A model generated the notes under the pieces. It searched no databases. It saw only the letters and a program-made list of their open reading frames with translations, and was not told where the DNA came from. A DNA stretch of 64,000 nucleotides from Eretmocerus hayati (Eukaryota; Arthropoda; Insecta; Hymenoptera; Aphelinidae), in contig CM056741.1 of the NCBI GenBank assembly GCA_029851415.1, positions 71,042,282-71,106,281 of the forward strand. Reading direction: 5' to 3'. This document shows, in pieces, positions 23,924 through 35,799 of this stretch (its first letter is position 1; every line of letters starts with the position of its first letter). The position numbers were made by a program, and so were the translations under genes.

Positions 23924-26142
23924 ATGAAGGTCAAAAGTGGCAGAAAAAGAAGTGTGAGAAATGATTTTGACAGTAGAAACATTTTCCAGAGTAAAATGAC
24001 AGAGTGTATACAATCTGTAACGGGGGGAGCTTTGGTCGGAAAGTACCTTGATTTTCTTGAAACCGAGTCATACAGATCTGATAGGTGGGAGGCAGTTGCG
24101 AAGAACTATGTAGGTGGCACTCGAAAACGTACTTTCCGAAAACGAGCAAAATTGCTTCATTGGCGATTCCATATGTGGGGTGACGAAATCTATCGGAGGT
24201 TCAACATTAAGAGGAAAGTAGCTGTCAAAAAGCCAAGGATGAAACGGAAGACCCGCGAGGGACAGGTAATGATTACAATTGTAATAACTTGGCTTTGCAA
24301 TCGCTCCTCCTGGTATACTTTCATCACTCTGAATACTGCAAATTCTTTCTTTATTGGGAGGCACGTACTCCACCATCTAAACGTATTCGATATTTCTCCC
24401 CGAAGCAAAGATTAATTTACGAAAGTCCTGAATGGTTCATGGACATCGCAATATTGATTACATTCTTGAAAAGAGTTGCCATGCTACTGGATTTTTAATC
24501 GCTTCCAATGATGCAGAAATGTGTCGGATACGTTTGATGCTGCGTGATTTTTCCTGTAACCACTTTGGTCATTGATCTGGGAGAAGTGTATTAGATGACG
24601 TCGATGATGACGTGCTACTTGTATTGATTTAACTATCTTTGAAGGATCATCGTCATTGGGTTAATAATCTCAAATCCGCTCCCTTCTGTCAGATACTGAG
24701 AGTAGGTTCTGCACGCAGTCTGCCACGAAACGTGGATTGTTCAAAGGCCAACGTGTTTAATAATTGTAGGCATTCTTTTTCAATATTTCCGGTCCAAATC
24801 CGGTAATATTCCGTTTTCCGACCATAAAAACAGTAGATTATGCTCAGACTCCGCTCCTTTATAATCAATTTTTGCAAAATTCGGAGATTTTGAGCTTCGC
24901 TCATCATTTACTGTGCGAGAGGAGTGCGCAAAAAAACTATCACGCTTACTTCGATCCACTTGCTGGGGAATTTCGCGTGACTGCAACTTTGCTTACTGAT
25001 TAACACGTTCGCTGCGTCCCGCTTATTCTTTCATGTGTGCGGCAGATTTGCGTCTTATGAGATTTAATATTGGGTGAGTCCCGCCGCACATATAGAAAAA
25101 ACTGCGATTTTCGCCGTCGCAGCGAACGCGTTAAAGGGCGCGGGTTTTATGTTGCGCACGATATCGGTGTCCCAATGACTTTCTTCTTCGCAGCTCTGCC
25201 ATCTGATGAAATTCTTTGTTGATCTATGAATAAATTCTCTTTCAACAGGCGCTCGTTGTGGCTGGCTCAGTAGAAGATGAAGGCGTTCACGAAAATGGGA
25301 ATCTCCAAGTCGATATCTGGATTCCACGCAGTAGTTATCCCAAGGGCTTCCCGAACCTGAACATTACGGTCGCTGGACATACCTTGAAAAAAACGTCGTT
25401 AGAGTCCTTGGGGCTAAATAAACTTGTTGATGATGCCATTACAAATAGCTTTTTGAGGTTAATCTGCTGCGATGCGAGAAGTAGAGGAGCAAACATTTTG
25501 CCTTTCGATATTCACTTGGTGCAGAAAATTATTGGCGATGGATCATTGGGGGGATTCGAACAGTGGGTGAAAGCTGTCGACCTTAGTCACTATAAAATAT
25601 GGTTATTACCCATCAATGTCAACGAGCATTGGACTTTGCTAGTAATAGTCCCAGCGCAGAGTCTCATGATTTACCTTGATTCGATGCATGGGGATCTGAA
25701 CCCCATGCATCTTTACAGAGTATCTGGCTTCATCCGTCGACACTGGTGGGGTGGTAAAAAGTTAGACTTCGCCCAGTGGACTCTGTTCACTCCACGCGAT
25801 ACCCCAACGCAGTATCGCGGTGAGGGCAAGTCTAGATTGTTAACAATGAACTGTTGCCCCCATGTGATGACGTGGAGCTCCATCATATGTTCCGGACAGG
25901 CACAAGAATTTAACGACATGGCGATGGATTCAATCCGCCGCAGAATTGCGGAGATTCTAGTGAACCATGCAGGATTTCAAGACAAGTACTACACTAGAGG
26001 ACATGGTAAAAGACGGCTGCGGGGCAGAGGAGGTTATGGGAAGTCGTCTGTCAAGAAAGTGTCAATGATTAAGACGTCAATTCTTCCTATTCATAACTGT
26101 CAGAGTACACTGCAATTGTGTGCTTCATTACACGAGTTATAA
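23924..26142 (+). CDS. Ulp1/SENP-like (C48) cysteine protease, element cargo
   Basis: Two exons (23924-24265 and 25249-26142) join in phase 0 across a GT-AG intron (ACAG|GTAATG, TTTCAACAG|GCG). The product is about 411 residues. Upstream, TATTGCAG before 23876 may end a 5'-UTR intron, and a TGA lies in frame just before the ATG. Exon 1 (residues 1-114) is strongly basic and unrecognised. Exon 2 has the C48 fold: NEHWTLL with His241, YLDSMHG with Asp258, then the candidate nucleophile Cys316 in MNCCPHV and WSSIICSG. The usual (D/N)CG is NCC here, and Gln302 lies 14 residues before the Cys instead of about six. Activity is therefore uncertain. The family removes SUMO or related modifiers. Ulp1 domains occur as cargo in MULE and KDZ transposons. 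The reading frame is intact, which suggests selection or recent insertion. Confidence 0.75.
24266..25248 (+). other. Intron of the Ulp1-like gene
   Basis: Bounded by GTAATG and TTTCAACAG. It contains no recognised ORF. The minus-strand ORFs at 24689-24986 look random. Confidence 0.65.
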
Positions 26143-26619
26143 ATATCTATAAACTATGTATTTGATGCATAGATATTATCAATATGACTACGATTTTTAT
26201 TTTATTTGAATGATCATTATTAACTGTTTTTTTGGGTTATAGCTGGAAGTTAATTAAGATGTACTAGATACGAATTAAATATAGTGAAGATACTGAGTTT
26301 ATTCAATTGCATGGCCTTTCATTGAATGTTTCTTGTCGCGATCGTTCCAGGATATAATCAGAAGTTTTTTCAGTGGGTGTAAAACGTATTCCAGCCGGAA
26401 TAGGGTATCTATCATCCTCGAGTATATTTGAACTGATGCTAAGCCACCATCTTCAATATATCAATCGCAAAATTTACAGCTTCAATTCCCAGATTTGTAG
26501 TTGGAATTTATATTTTGTATATCTACCCCGAAATTCGATGAGTTCCTTTGAATTTGCAGTATATCCGAATCATATCGGAAATGAGAATTTTGAATGGATT
26601 CTGAATTGATCTCATGTAA

Positions 26620-29600
26620 ATAATCGCGGAAAATGAACTTGAGATTCTCCGGCACCGATTCTGAGAATTTTGATTTGGCTCAGGATTTACTCCACTAGTT
26701 TTGAGATGCCATGATGAGCTGTTCGAGTTGGCAGCATAACGTGATTCCCATCTCGATTCGGTATCCATCAATTACATTTCGACTGATTCGATACTATTTG
26801 TAGCAAGAAAGGTTCCGGAATTTCTCGGCACCAATGCTTCGATTCGAAATTGAAATCAAAATTCGGCTTAGCTATACGGAAATATGATTCAACCGTTTTT
26901 GAGTATGTAGGAGAACAAAATCCCATCTGGAAGAGCACATTTGCAATAGACTTTGAACTGATCTTTATCATTTTTGCAAGGAGAGGGTCGAGTATTTTGC
27001 GGCTCTTATCCCCAGAACTGAGGATTGGCTTGTAATTATATTCACGAACCAAAGATATGACTACATAGTTTTTGAGTTGGGGGCGTAACAAATACTTATT
27101 TCGAATTGACCATTATCGATCTGATTGGTACTGATCTCATGTCAATTTTCGCATGAATTGGATCTGGAATCTCCTGGCATCGATTCGTGGGGCTGGGATG
27201 ATTTTGTTGAAAATTCTATGGTTTCTCACTGGATTTTCGCCAAGAATGGGCCTCGAGGATCCCAGCACTTATTCTCAGACCCATGCTTGGGCTGTAAATT
27301 TTGTGTGACCAACCAATTTTGTGATTCAATTGTCTCCAAGTTGGCAGCATATCGAATTCCTAGTTAGAATCGGACATTCGCAGTTAGATATGGGCTGGAA
27401 TCGTGTAATTTTCGGCATCACATGGCCCTTGTATCTCTTGGCATCGATTCCTGGATACGGGGCTGGGGTCAAAATACAGTACGAGCCACTCAGGATGTGA
27501 CAGAAACGTTGTTGAGCTGGCAGCATATCGAAATCCTACCTAGAATTGGTCACATATGGGTGTTTACAGAGTACTTGAGGGTCAGTTGGAGCTGAGAATC
27601 GATGTCAAAGCTGTTGGCACCAATTCCCAGACTCGAGATTGGGCTTAAAATTTTGTGGATGACCCACGCTATCCACTCCAACATTTCCGGAGATGGCAGT
27701 AGGACTGAAAACGACTTAAATTCCGCGATTTTGTTGAAAATTCTATGGTTTCTCGATGGACTTTCGACAAGAATGGGCCTTGAGAATCCCAGCACTAATT
27801 CTCAGACCCATGCTTGGGCTGTAAATTTTGTGTGACCAACCAATTTTGTGATTCAATTGTCTCCAAGTTGGCAGCATATCGAATTCCTAGTTAGAATCGG
27901 ACATTCGCAGTTAGATATGGGCTGGAATCGTGTAATTTTCGGCATCACATGGGTCTCGTATCTCTTGGCATCGATTCCTGGATGCGGGGCTGGGGTCAAA
28001 ATACAGTACGAGCCACCGAGGATGTGACAGAGTCGTTGTTGAGCTGGCAGCATATCGAAATCGTACCTAGAATTGGTCACATATGGGTGTTTACAGAGTA
28101 CTTGAGGGTCAGTTGGAGCTCAGAATCGATGTCAAAGCTGTTGGCACCAATTCCCAGACTCGAGATTGGGCTTAAAATTTTGTGGATGACCCACGCTATC
28201 CACTCCAACATTTCCGGAGATGGCAGTAGGACTGAAAACGACTTAAATTCCGCGATTTTGTTGAAAATTCTATGGTTTCTCGATGGACTTTCGACGAGAA
28301 TGGGCCTTGAGAATCCCAGCACTTATTCTCAGACCCATGCTTGGGCTGTAAATTTTGTGTGACCAACCAATTTTGTGATTCAATTTTCTCCAAGTTGGCA
28401 GCATATCGAATTCCTAGTTAGAATCGGACATTCGCAGTTAGATATGGGCTGGAATCGTGTAATTTTCGGCATCACATGGGTCTCGTATCTCTTGGCATCG
28501 ATTTCTGGATACGGGGCTGGGGTCAAAATACAGTACGAGTCACCGAGGATGTGACAGAGTCGTTGTTGAGCTGGCAGCATATCGAAATCCTATCTAGAAT
28601 TGGTCACATATGGGTGTTCACAGAGTACTCGAGGGTCAGTTGGAGCTGAGAATCGATGTCAAAGCTGTTGGCACCAATTCCCAGACTCGAGATTGGGCTT
28701 AAAATTCTGTGCATGACCCACGCTATACACTCCGACATTTCCGGAGATGGCAGTAGGACTGAAAGTGACTTAAATTCCGCGATTTTGTTGAAAATTCTAT
28801 GGTTTCTCGATGGACTTTCGACAAGAATGGGCCTTGAGAATCCCAGCACTTATTCTCAGACCCATGCTTGGGCTGTAAATTTTGTGTGACCAACCAATTT
28901 TGTGATTCAATTGTCTCCAAGTTGGCAGCATATCGAATTCCTAGTTAGAATCGGACATTCGCAGTTAGATATGGGCTGGAATCGTGTAATTTTCGGCATC
29001 ACATGGGTCTCGTATCTCTTGGCATCGATTCCTGGATGCGGGGATGGAGTCAATATACAGTACGAGCAACCCAGGATGTGACAGAAACGTTGTTGAGCTG
29101 GCAGCATATCGAAATCGTACCTAGAATTGGTCACATATGGGTGTTTACAGAGTACTTGAGGGTCAGTTGGAGCTGAGAATCGATGTCAAAGCTGTTGGCA
29201 CCAATTCCCAGACTCGAGATTGGGCTTAAAATTTTGTGGATGACCCACGCTATCCACTCCAACATTTCCGGAGATGGCAGTAGGACTGAAAACGACTTAA
29301 ATTCCGCGATTTTGTTGAAAATTCTATGGTTTCTCGATGGACTTTCGACGAGAATGGGCCTTGAGAATCCCAGCACTTATTCTCAGACCCATGCTTGGGC
29401 TGTAAATTTTGTGTGACCAACCAATTTTGTGATTCAATTGTCTCCAAGTTGGCAGCATATCGAATTCCTAGTTAGAATCGGACATTCGCAGTTAGATATG
29501 GGCTGGAATCGTGTAATTTTCGGCATCACATGGCCCTTGTATCTCTTGGCATCGATTTCTGGATACGGGGCTGGGGTCAAAATACAGTACGAGCCACCGA

Positions 29601-32318
29601 GGATGTGACAGAGTCGTTGTTGAGCTGGCAGCATATCGAAATCGTACCTAGAATTGGTCACATATGGGTGTTTACAGAGTACTTGAGGGTCAGTTGGAGC
29701 TGAGAATCGATGTCGAAGCTGTTGGCATCAATTCCCAGACTCGAGATTGGGCTTAAAATTCTGTGGATGACCCAGGCTATACACTCCAGCATTCCCGGGG
29801 ATGGCAGTAGGACTGACAACGACCTAACTTCCGCGATTTTGTTGGAAATTATATGGATCCTCACTGGACTTTCGACAAGAATGGGCCTTGAGAATCCCAG
29901 CACTTATTCTCAGACCCATGCTTGGGCTGTAAATTTTGTGTGACCAACCAATTTTGTGATTCAATTGTCTCCAAGTTGGCAGCATATCGAATTCCTAGTT
30001 AGAATCGGACATTCGCAGTTAGATATGGGCTGGAATCGTGTAATTTTCGGCATCACATGGGTCTCGTATCTCTTGGCATCGATTCCTGGATGCGGGGATG
30101 GAGTCAATATACAGTACGAGCAACCCAGGATGTGACAGAAACGTTGTTGAGCTGGCAGCATATCGAAATCGTACCTAGAATTGGTCACATATGGGTGTTT
30201 ACAGAGTACTTGAGGGTCAGTTGGAGCTGAGAATCGATGTCAAAGCTGTTGGCACCAATTCCCAGACTCGAGATTGGGCTTAAAATTTTGTGGATGACCC
30301 ACGCTATCCACTCCAACATTTCCGGAGATGGCAGTAGGACTGAAAACGACTTAAATTCCGCGATTTTGTTGAAAATTCTATGGTTTCTCGATGGACTTTC
30401 GACGAGAATGGGCCTTGAGAATCCCAGCACTTATTCTCAGACCCATGCTTGGGCTGTAAATTTTGTGTGACCAACCAATTTTGTGATTCAATTGTCTCCA
30501 AGTTGGCAGCATATCGAATTCCTAGTTAGAATCGGACATTCGCAGTTAGATATGGGCTGGAATCGTGTAATTTTCGGCATCACATGGCCCTTGTATCTCT
30601 TGGCATCGATTTCTGGATACGGGGCTGGGGTCAAAATACAGTACGAGCCACCGAGGATGTGACAGAGTCGTTGTTGAGCTGGCAGCATATCGAAATCGTA
30701 CCTAGAATTGGTCACATATGGGTGTTTACAGAGTACTTGAGGGTCAGTTGGAGCTGAGAATCGATGTCGAAGCTGTTGGCATCAATTCCCAGACTCGAGA
30801 TTGGGCTTAAAATTCTGTGGATGACCCAGGCTATACACTCCAGCATTCCCGGGGATGGCAGTAGGACTGACAACGACCTAACTTCCGCGATTTTGTTGGA
30901 AATTCTATGGATCCTCACTGGACTTTCGACAAGAATGGGCCTTGAGAATCCCAGCACTTATTCTCAGACCCATGCTTGGGCTGTAAATTTTGTGTGACCA
31001 ACCAATTTTGTGATTCAATTGTCTCCAAGTTGGCAGCATATCGAATTCCTAGTTAGAATCGGACATTCGCAGTTAGATATGGGCTGGAATCGTGTAATTT
31101 TCGGCATCACATGGGTCTCGTATCTCTTGGCATCGATTCCTGGATGCGGGGATGGAGTCAATATACAGTACGAGCAACCCAGGATGTGACAGAAACGTTG
31201 TTGAGCTGGCAGCATATCGAAATCGTACCTAGAATTGGTCATATACTGATGTTAATCGCATTCTAGGGGTAGTTTTAGCAAAAAATCGATGTCGAAGCTG
31301 TCAGCATCAATTCCCACACTCGTTCATGGGCTCAAAATTCTGTTGGTCAACCACAATATACACTAGAAATTGTTTCAAGATGGCAGTAGGATGGTAAACT
31401 ACCTAAATATCGTCGTTTTGTTCAAATCCCTCTAGTTCAATACCCCATCGTCGACGAAAATTGGCCCCAAGAATCCCAGCACACATTCTCAGATGTTTGC
31501 TTGGACCGAAAATTTTGTTGAATTAATGAACTTCGTTATTGAATAGTTTCCAAGGTGGCAGCATATCGAGTTCTCAGTTAGAATCGAGCATTTGCAATAA
31601 AAATCGAGCTCAAATCTTGTGATTTTTCTGACAAACTTGAGCTGGCATCTCCTGGCATCGATTCCTCGAATCGGGGTTGGGCTCAAAATGCCGATATAGT
31701 CACCCAGGATATGACACAAATTTCGTTAAGTTGGCAGCATATCAAAGAGGAACCTAGAATTGGTCATATATCGATGTCCACAGGACTTAATGGTCACCTC
31801 TCGCTGAAAATCGATGTCAAAGCTGCCAGCATCAATTCCCAGACTCGAGATTGGGCTTAAAATTTTTGTGATCAACCACACTATACTCTCCAAGTTGCTG
31901 CAAGGTGGCAGCAGAACCGCAAACCCCCTAAAAGTCGTTGTTTTGTTGAAATCCCTATAGTTCAATACTCGATTGTCGACAAAAGTCGGCCTAGAGAATC
32001 CCAGCACCTATTCCCAGACCCGAGAATGCGGCCAACTTCCAGTTACGCGCTTCCAGAATGTAGGGGGAGACTTTTCCAGGTGGCAGTAGAATCTGTGTAT
32101 CACATGCCGTAAGTTTATTTTTTGGGCTATTTCGTGTTTATTCAGTTTTCTTCATTCAACTGCCCCCACACCCAGCCCATCGCATTTAAGGAAAAAACAG
32201 GTAGGCACACCTTGTAGCTGAGACGATTACGAAGAAAACCCAATTTGTTTCATCTCAATAGCTCATGAATTCGAGTGAAGCGATTTCCTGCCAGAGTTGA
32301 CTCCCTGGAGGCATAGTG
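26620..32318. repeat. Right inverted arm of the giant element
   Basis: The reverse complement of the left arm, with three additional 527-bp units (the 1.58-kb length difference equals 3 x 527). The outer end is GGCATAGTG at 32310-32318. Confidence 0.9.
27190..31218 (-). repeat. 527-bp higher-order tandem array, right arm
   Basis: Eight unit starts on the minus strand at 31218, 30691, 30164, 29637, 29110, 28583, 28056 and 27529, all 527 bp apart. The monomer trimer is the same as in the left arm. Two sequence types alternate, one with TTGCTCGTACTGTATATTG and one with GGCTCGTACTGTATTTTG. Confidence 0.95.
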
Positions 32319-32323
32319 CGGCG
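32319..32323. repeat. Right 5-bp target-site duplication CGGCG
   Basis: CGGCG directly follows the terminal GGCATAGTG and matches 18886-18890. Confidence 0.7.
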
Positions 32324-35300
32324 AGAAGCCACGAGAGCGAAAATAACAGTACTCAAACTGCCTCTGATGCTCGCTGAGCTTTTCTGGTAAAGGCTGCCCA
32401 ACAACCCGGCAAAAGGTAATAATCCTTATATTACGTCGGCCGACAAGGTCAGGGCCACATTTTCGGACAACTCCAAACTCATCAACCCGATTGCCGCCTT
32501 ACAGATATGCCAATACCAAATAATTGGTATTACATCTCTATGAATGCCACAAGGTCGTCCAATCTGGACCGATGTAATGGGGACCACCCCTTGATTAAAT
32601 CGTCTATATTCACCGATCGTGTGTCGTCGACCGGCTCGTCTTTGCCAATTCGTATTCCGCAGCTCCGTTAATTAATCTGCGCTCTAGAGTCATATGTGCG
32701 ACGAACCATAGCATGTGCCTTACATTAGTACCTATATCGAGTATAAATTGTTGGCCTGGCAGCTCTTTTGGCTCGTGCCTTTTTTAGATACTTTGCGAGC
32801 GATCTCACTTACAGATACCGACTCACTCACGCTGTATAGCCTCGAATACCTTTTGTGAATTGAAAGTATTAATCAGCACATTGGTACGTATGAATTGTGA
32901 AAAAACGAGCCCACTGTTGTGTAAATTTATCGCTATCTTCGCAAAATACGATTGGCCCCGCAGAGACAATTTTCAGTCTCAAACTTGCATATTGTTACCG
33001 CTCCGGTGGTATCTTTTTTTCCATGAGTACGCCGTAAATAACCTCGATTTCTCCTTGTTCAAGCAACAATTTTCATCAAAGGTTACCTATCCAAGGCAAG
33101 CGAGTGAAGAGCATCCTCGATCTCGATGGAAACGATTGCGGCCTTTTGTCAGAGTTATTGGAGCACGGCGAGGGTCACGCAAGGAGTTATTTCGTCATCA
33201 ACGGATCCCGCTAAATTAATCGGCCGTGATTCATTCAAAGATTGCGTCGTCTCCGCGAAATTGAAACGCATCTTGTGCTAAAGGTGCTCGAGACACTCAA
33301 TGTTGTCTTCAAGCTTTTTAAATACTTATGTCTATCTCACTTGAGTAGTTCTGTGGAGAATTTGAAAAAATGTACACCCACGTGTACGAGCCTTTAGAAC
33401 GCTTGGATCAAAAATCATCCAAGTCATTTTCGATTCATAATTTACGGTCATTTTGACGCGATCAATAGCTTCCCGGTCGAGGGCCACTCTCAAAGCCCCG
33501 TGGTTTGGCAATATAGGAAAAACTACCTTGCCAAGTCTATATATTGGGTAATTCTCGTTTGTTTTCCGTTTGTTCTGCTGTGAGTCAAAACTCGCGTTTG
33601 TTCGCCTATTGGCTACTTAACCTTATACTATACTGATTGTTAGTCATACGAAGAGAGTAAAAGGTCTTTCTCAAAATTACGTAACAATAACAAGGAGCAT
33701 TGTAATCTCCGATAAATAATAATTATAGCATCTGTTGAGGGATGCCATCGATCCAGCGAGTCACGCGCAGAAACAAAGGTAAAGACGATGATGAAACTCT
33801 TACCTACATGACTGTTATAGACCTTCACACTTGTACGGGATATGGGTACAGCTGATAAAGTATCAGCTGGAGTCGATGATGAGACAATGTATCCGCGTCA
33901 CACTGAACATCGCAAAAAAAGTAATCGTTATCCCAGATCACGCGAAGAGCGATGAACGCCTCAAATGCGTGTTTATTATATGAAGCTGAGACGAGAGAGC
34001 GTTTGTTCTCGCGTGAGCATAAGATGACCTTAACTGCTCGATAAGACGTTATGATACACGCCAACCCGCTTCATGCTCGTCATTCGCTGGTGCGCGCAAT
34101 ATCTTTGCCTTTGATCGGCGGTACGTAACAAAACGAGCCACATACTTTCTATGAATATTCTATGGATGTTAATTTTGCGAATCATCGATGCGGAGCCAAA
34201 GTAGATCTCTCACTGATTCCGTCTAATGTTGATAGGCTGACGTATGGCAATGGAAATTCAATAACTCAAAACTTTGATTGATGATGATGCCTCTCATCTC
34301 ACCAGAAGTCTGTACGAAGGCCGACTGCCACAGCTTAAAATCGTAATTACAGAAGGGAATATCCGTATAGTCTCTAATACGATCGACAAAATCATGAATG
34401 TCCATTTTACATCGATCAACAGCGTAAGAGGAAATGCTATACTTTATTGAAATTACCACGAGTTTCCCGTAAACTCAACAATTTTGCGAGTCAAGAAAGG
34501 CTGCGCGTCGAGTGCAAGCTTATCGTTGATCCGTTTGCGTGGGTGAAAGAAGCGGAGATGAGGCATGGATTGGTTATTATTGCGATGCGAGCAAAATGCT
34601 CAATGAGAAAGTAACATCACCTGGTCAGGAGTGAGGCGCTGTGCGACGGCAACTTTTTATTGATATCGCGTGACTGAATGCAAGTGTATCTCCTTAAGAA
34701 AATGCACGCTGCATCGTCTCGTGGTACTCAATCCAACATATGCGTGCTCGTCGTTTAGCACCGACAACGGCGATCGAGCTCCGGATTAGAGCCCATCATC
34801 TCTTCCTTACACCCTTGCCGGGCAAGCTCATTGCGCGCCGAGAGAAGCGGTTCAAAGTAAAGTACCCCGTTTCACCCGAATCGATGAGCATTACGTGTTA
34901 TCTCGAATGCGATTTGCGAAAGCTTGTTCGATGCAATGGACATGCACATCTGGCCCTGAATTTTCCTGAAATTCTTGTAATCATCGAGAATGAGCAAGGC
35001 CTCGCGAGCGTGTTCATGGATTCATGTGCGTGCGATCGATGAAATGTCTGGGGTGGCTATTTTTTTATATTATTAAAGCTTTGCACTCCTCTGCCAGGTA
35101 TTCAATGAAGGCATGCGTCCGCCGTGCAATACGACCACAGCATTTCTTCCACATCTCACGTGCAAAACTTTGATGACGCGAAATCTCACACGAGCTGCCG
35201 AATCAACTCTTTATTAACTAATCCAAGTCGAAGAAGAATGTGAGTAAGATGTGAACAAAATTCAGCGTGCACGATAATAGCGTTGGCTTAGAGACTCATC

Positions 35301-35739
35301 TATTTTAAAAAAATATCATGCTTGGACTGTTGTTTGAGAACGAACAAAATGACTCCAATGGTAATAAAAAATATAGAGACCTGCGCCCTCTTTGTGCTTA
35401 GTGTATCCCCAACTGCGCGAAACCCGTTTCCGTGATGTTTGATTTTTGACCAATTCTTGGAAGTGGCTTGATGCACACAAATATCATGATCAGAAAATTT
35501 TATGCGAGCTCATTTTGTTTCGATCGAATATACATGCCCTTCAATAGAATCTAATCCATTTATTATTCAGTCGATTGATGAGACAAATTTTTTCTAAAAT
35601 AGCGCCACACGAAAACGTCGCTTGCACGCACATTGAAAAATATTTACTTCCATGATTGGTTACAATTCGGAATGATTTAGTTGATCAGTTTTGCAGGGTG
35701 CGAACAATAGTTCTTCGAGAGAATTTTAGGAAAAACGGG
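32324..35739. other. Non-coding stretch right of the giant palindrome
   Basis: No gene was recognised. CpG-rich patches occur at about 32330-32700 and 34480-35040. The ORFs at 32860-33219 and 34740-35042 show no family features. Confidence 0.4.
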
Positions 35740-35799
35740 TCTTGTATACTCGTCATTGTATAGGAAAATTCGCTTATTCAAAGAAAGTTCAGAACGCGA

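Larger units (their letters stand above)
18891..32318. mobile_element. Giant palindromic Transib-like element carrying a protease gene
   Basis: A 13.4-kb element with termini CACTATGCCTCCAGG and CCTGGAGGCATAGTG, bordered by CGGCG on both sides (18886-18890 and 32319-32323). Transib transposons make 5-bp GC-rich duplications and have ends of the CACWRTG type, related to the RAG heptamer. Both features fit here, which is an inference from ends only. The arms are about 4.1 kb (left) and 5.7 kb (right), mostly satellite-like. The spacer (about 23010-26620) encodes a Ulp1-like protease and no transposase. It was therefore probably moved in trans. A CACTA-type origin is less likely because the 3-bp flanks do not match. 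Confidence 0.8.

Noticed and set aside
19967..31242. Repeated 65-81 codon ORFs every 527 bp on both strands
   Set aside because: They are by-products of the tandem satellite. They have no upstream signals or domains and change reading with every unit variant.
18891..32318. CACTA (En/Spm) assignment from the CACTA terminus
   Set aside because: The 3-bp flanks differ (GCG and CGG), while the 5-bp flanks are identical, which favours Transib-type. Without a transposase this stays provisional.
18891..32318. Maverick/Polinton because of the protease gene and long inverted repeats
   Set aside because: No DNA polymerase B, integrase, ATPase or capsid genes are present, and the duplication is not 6 bp.
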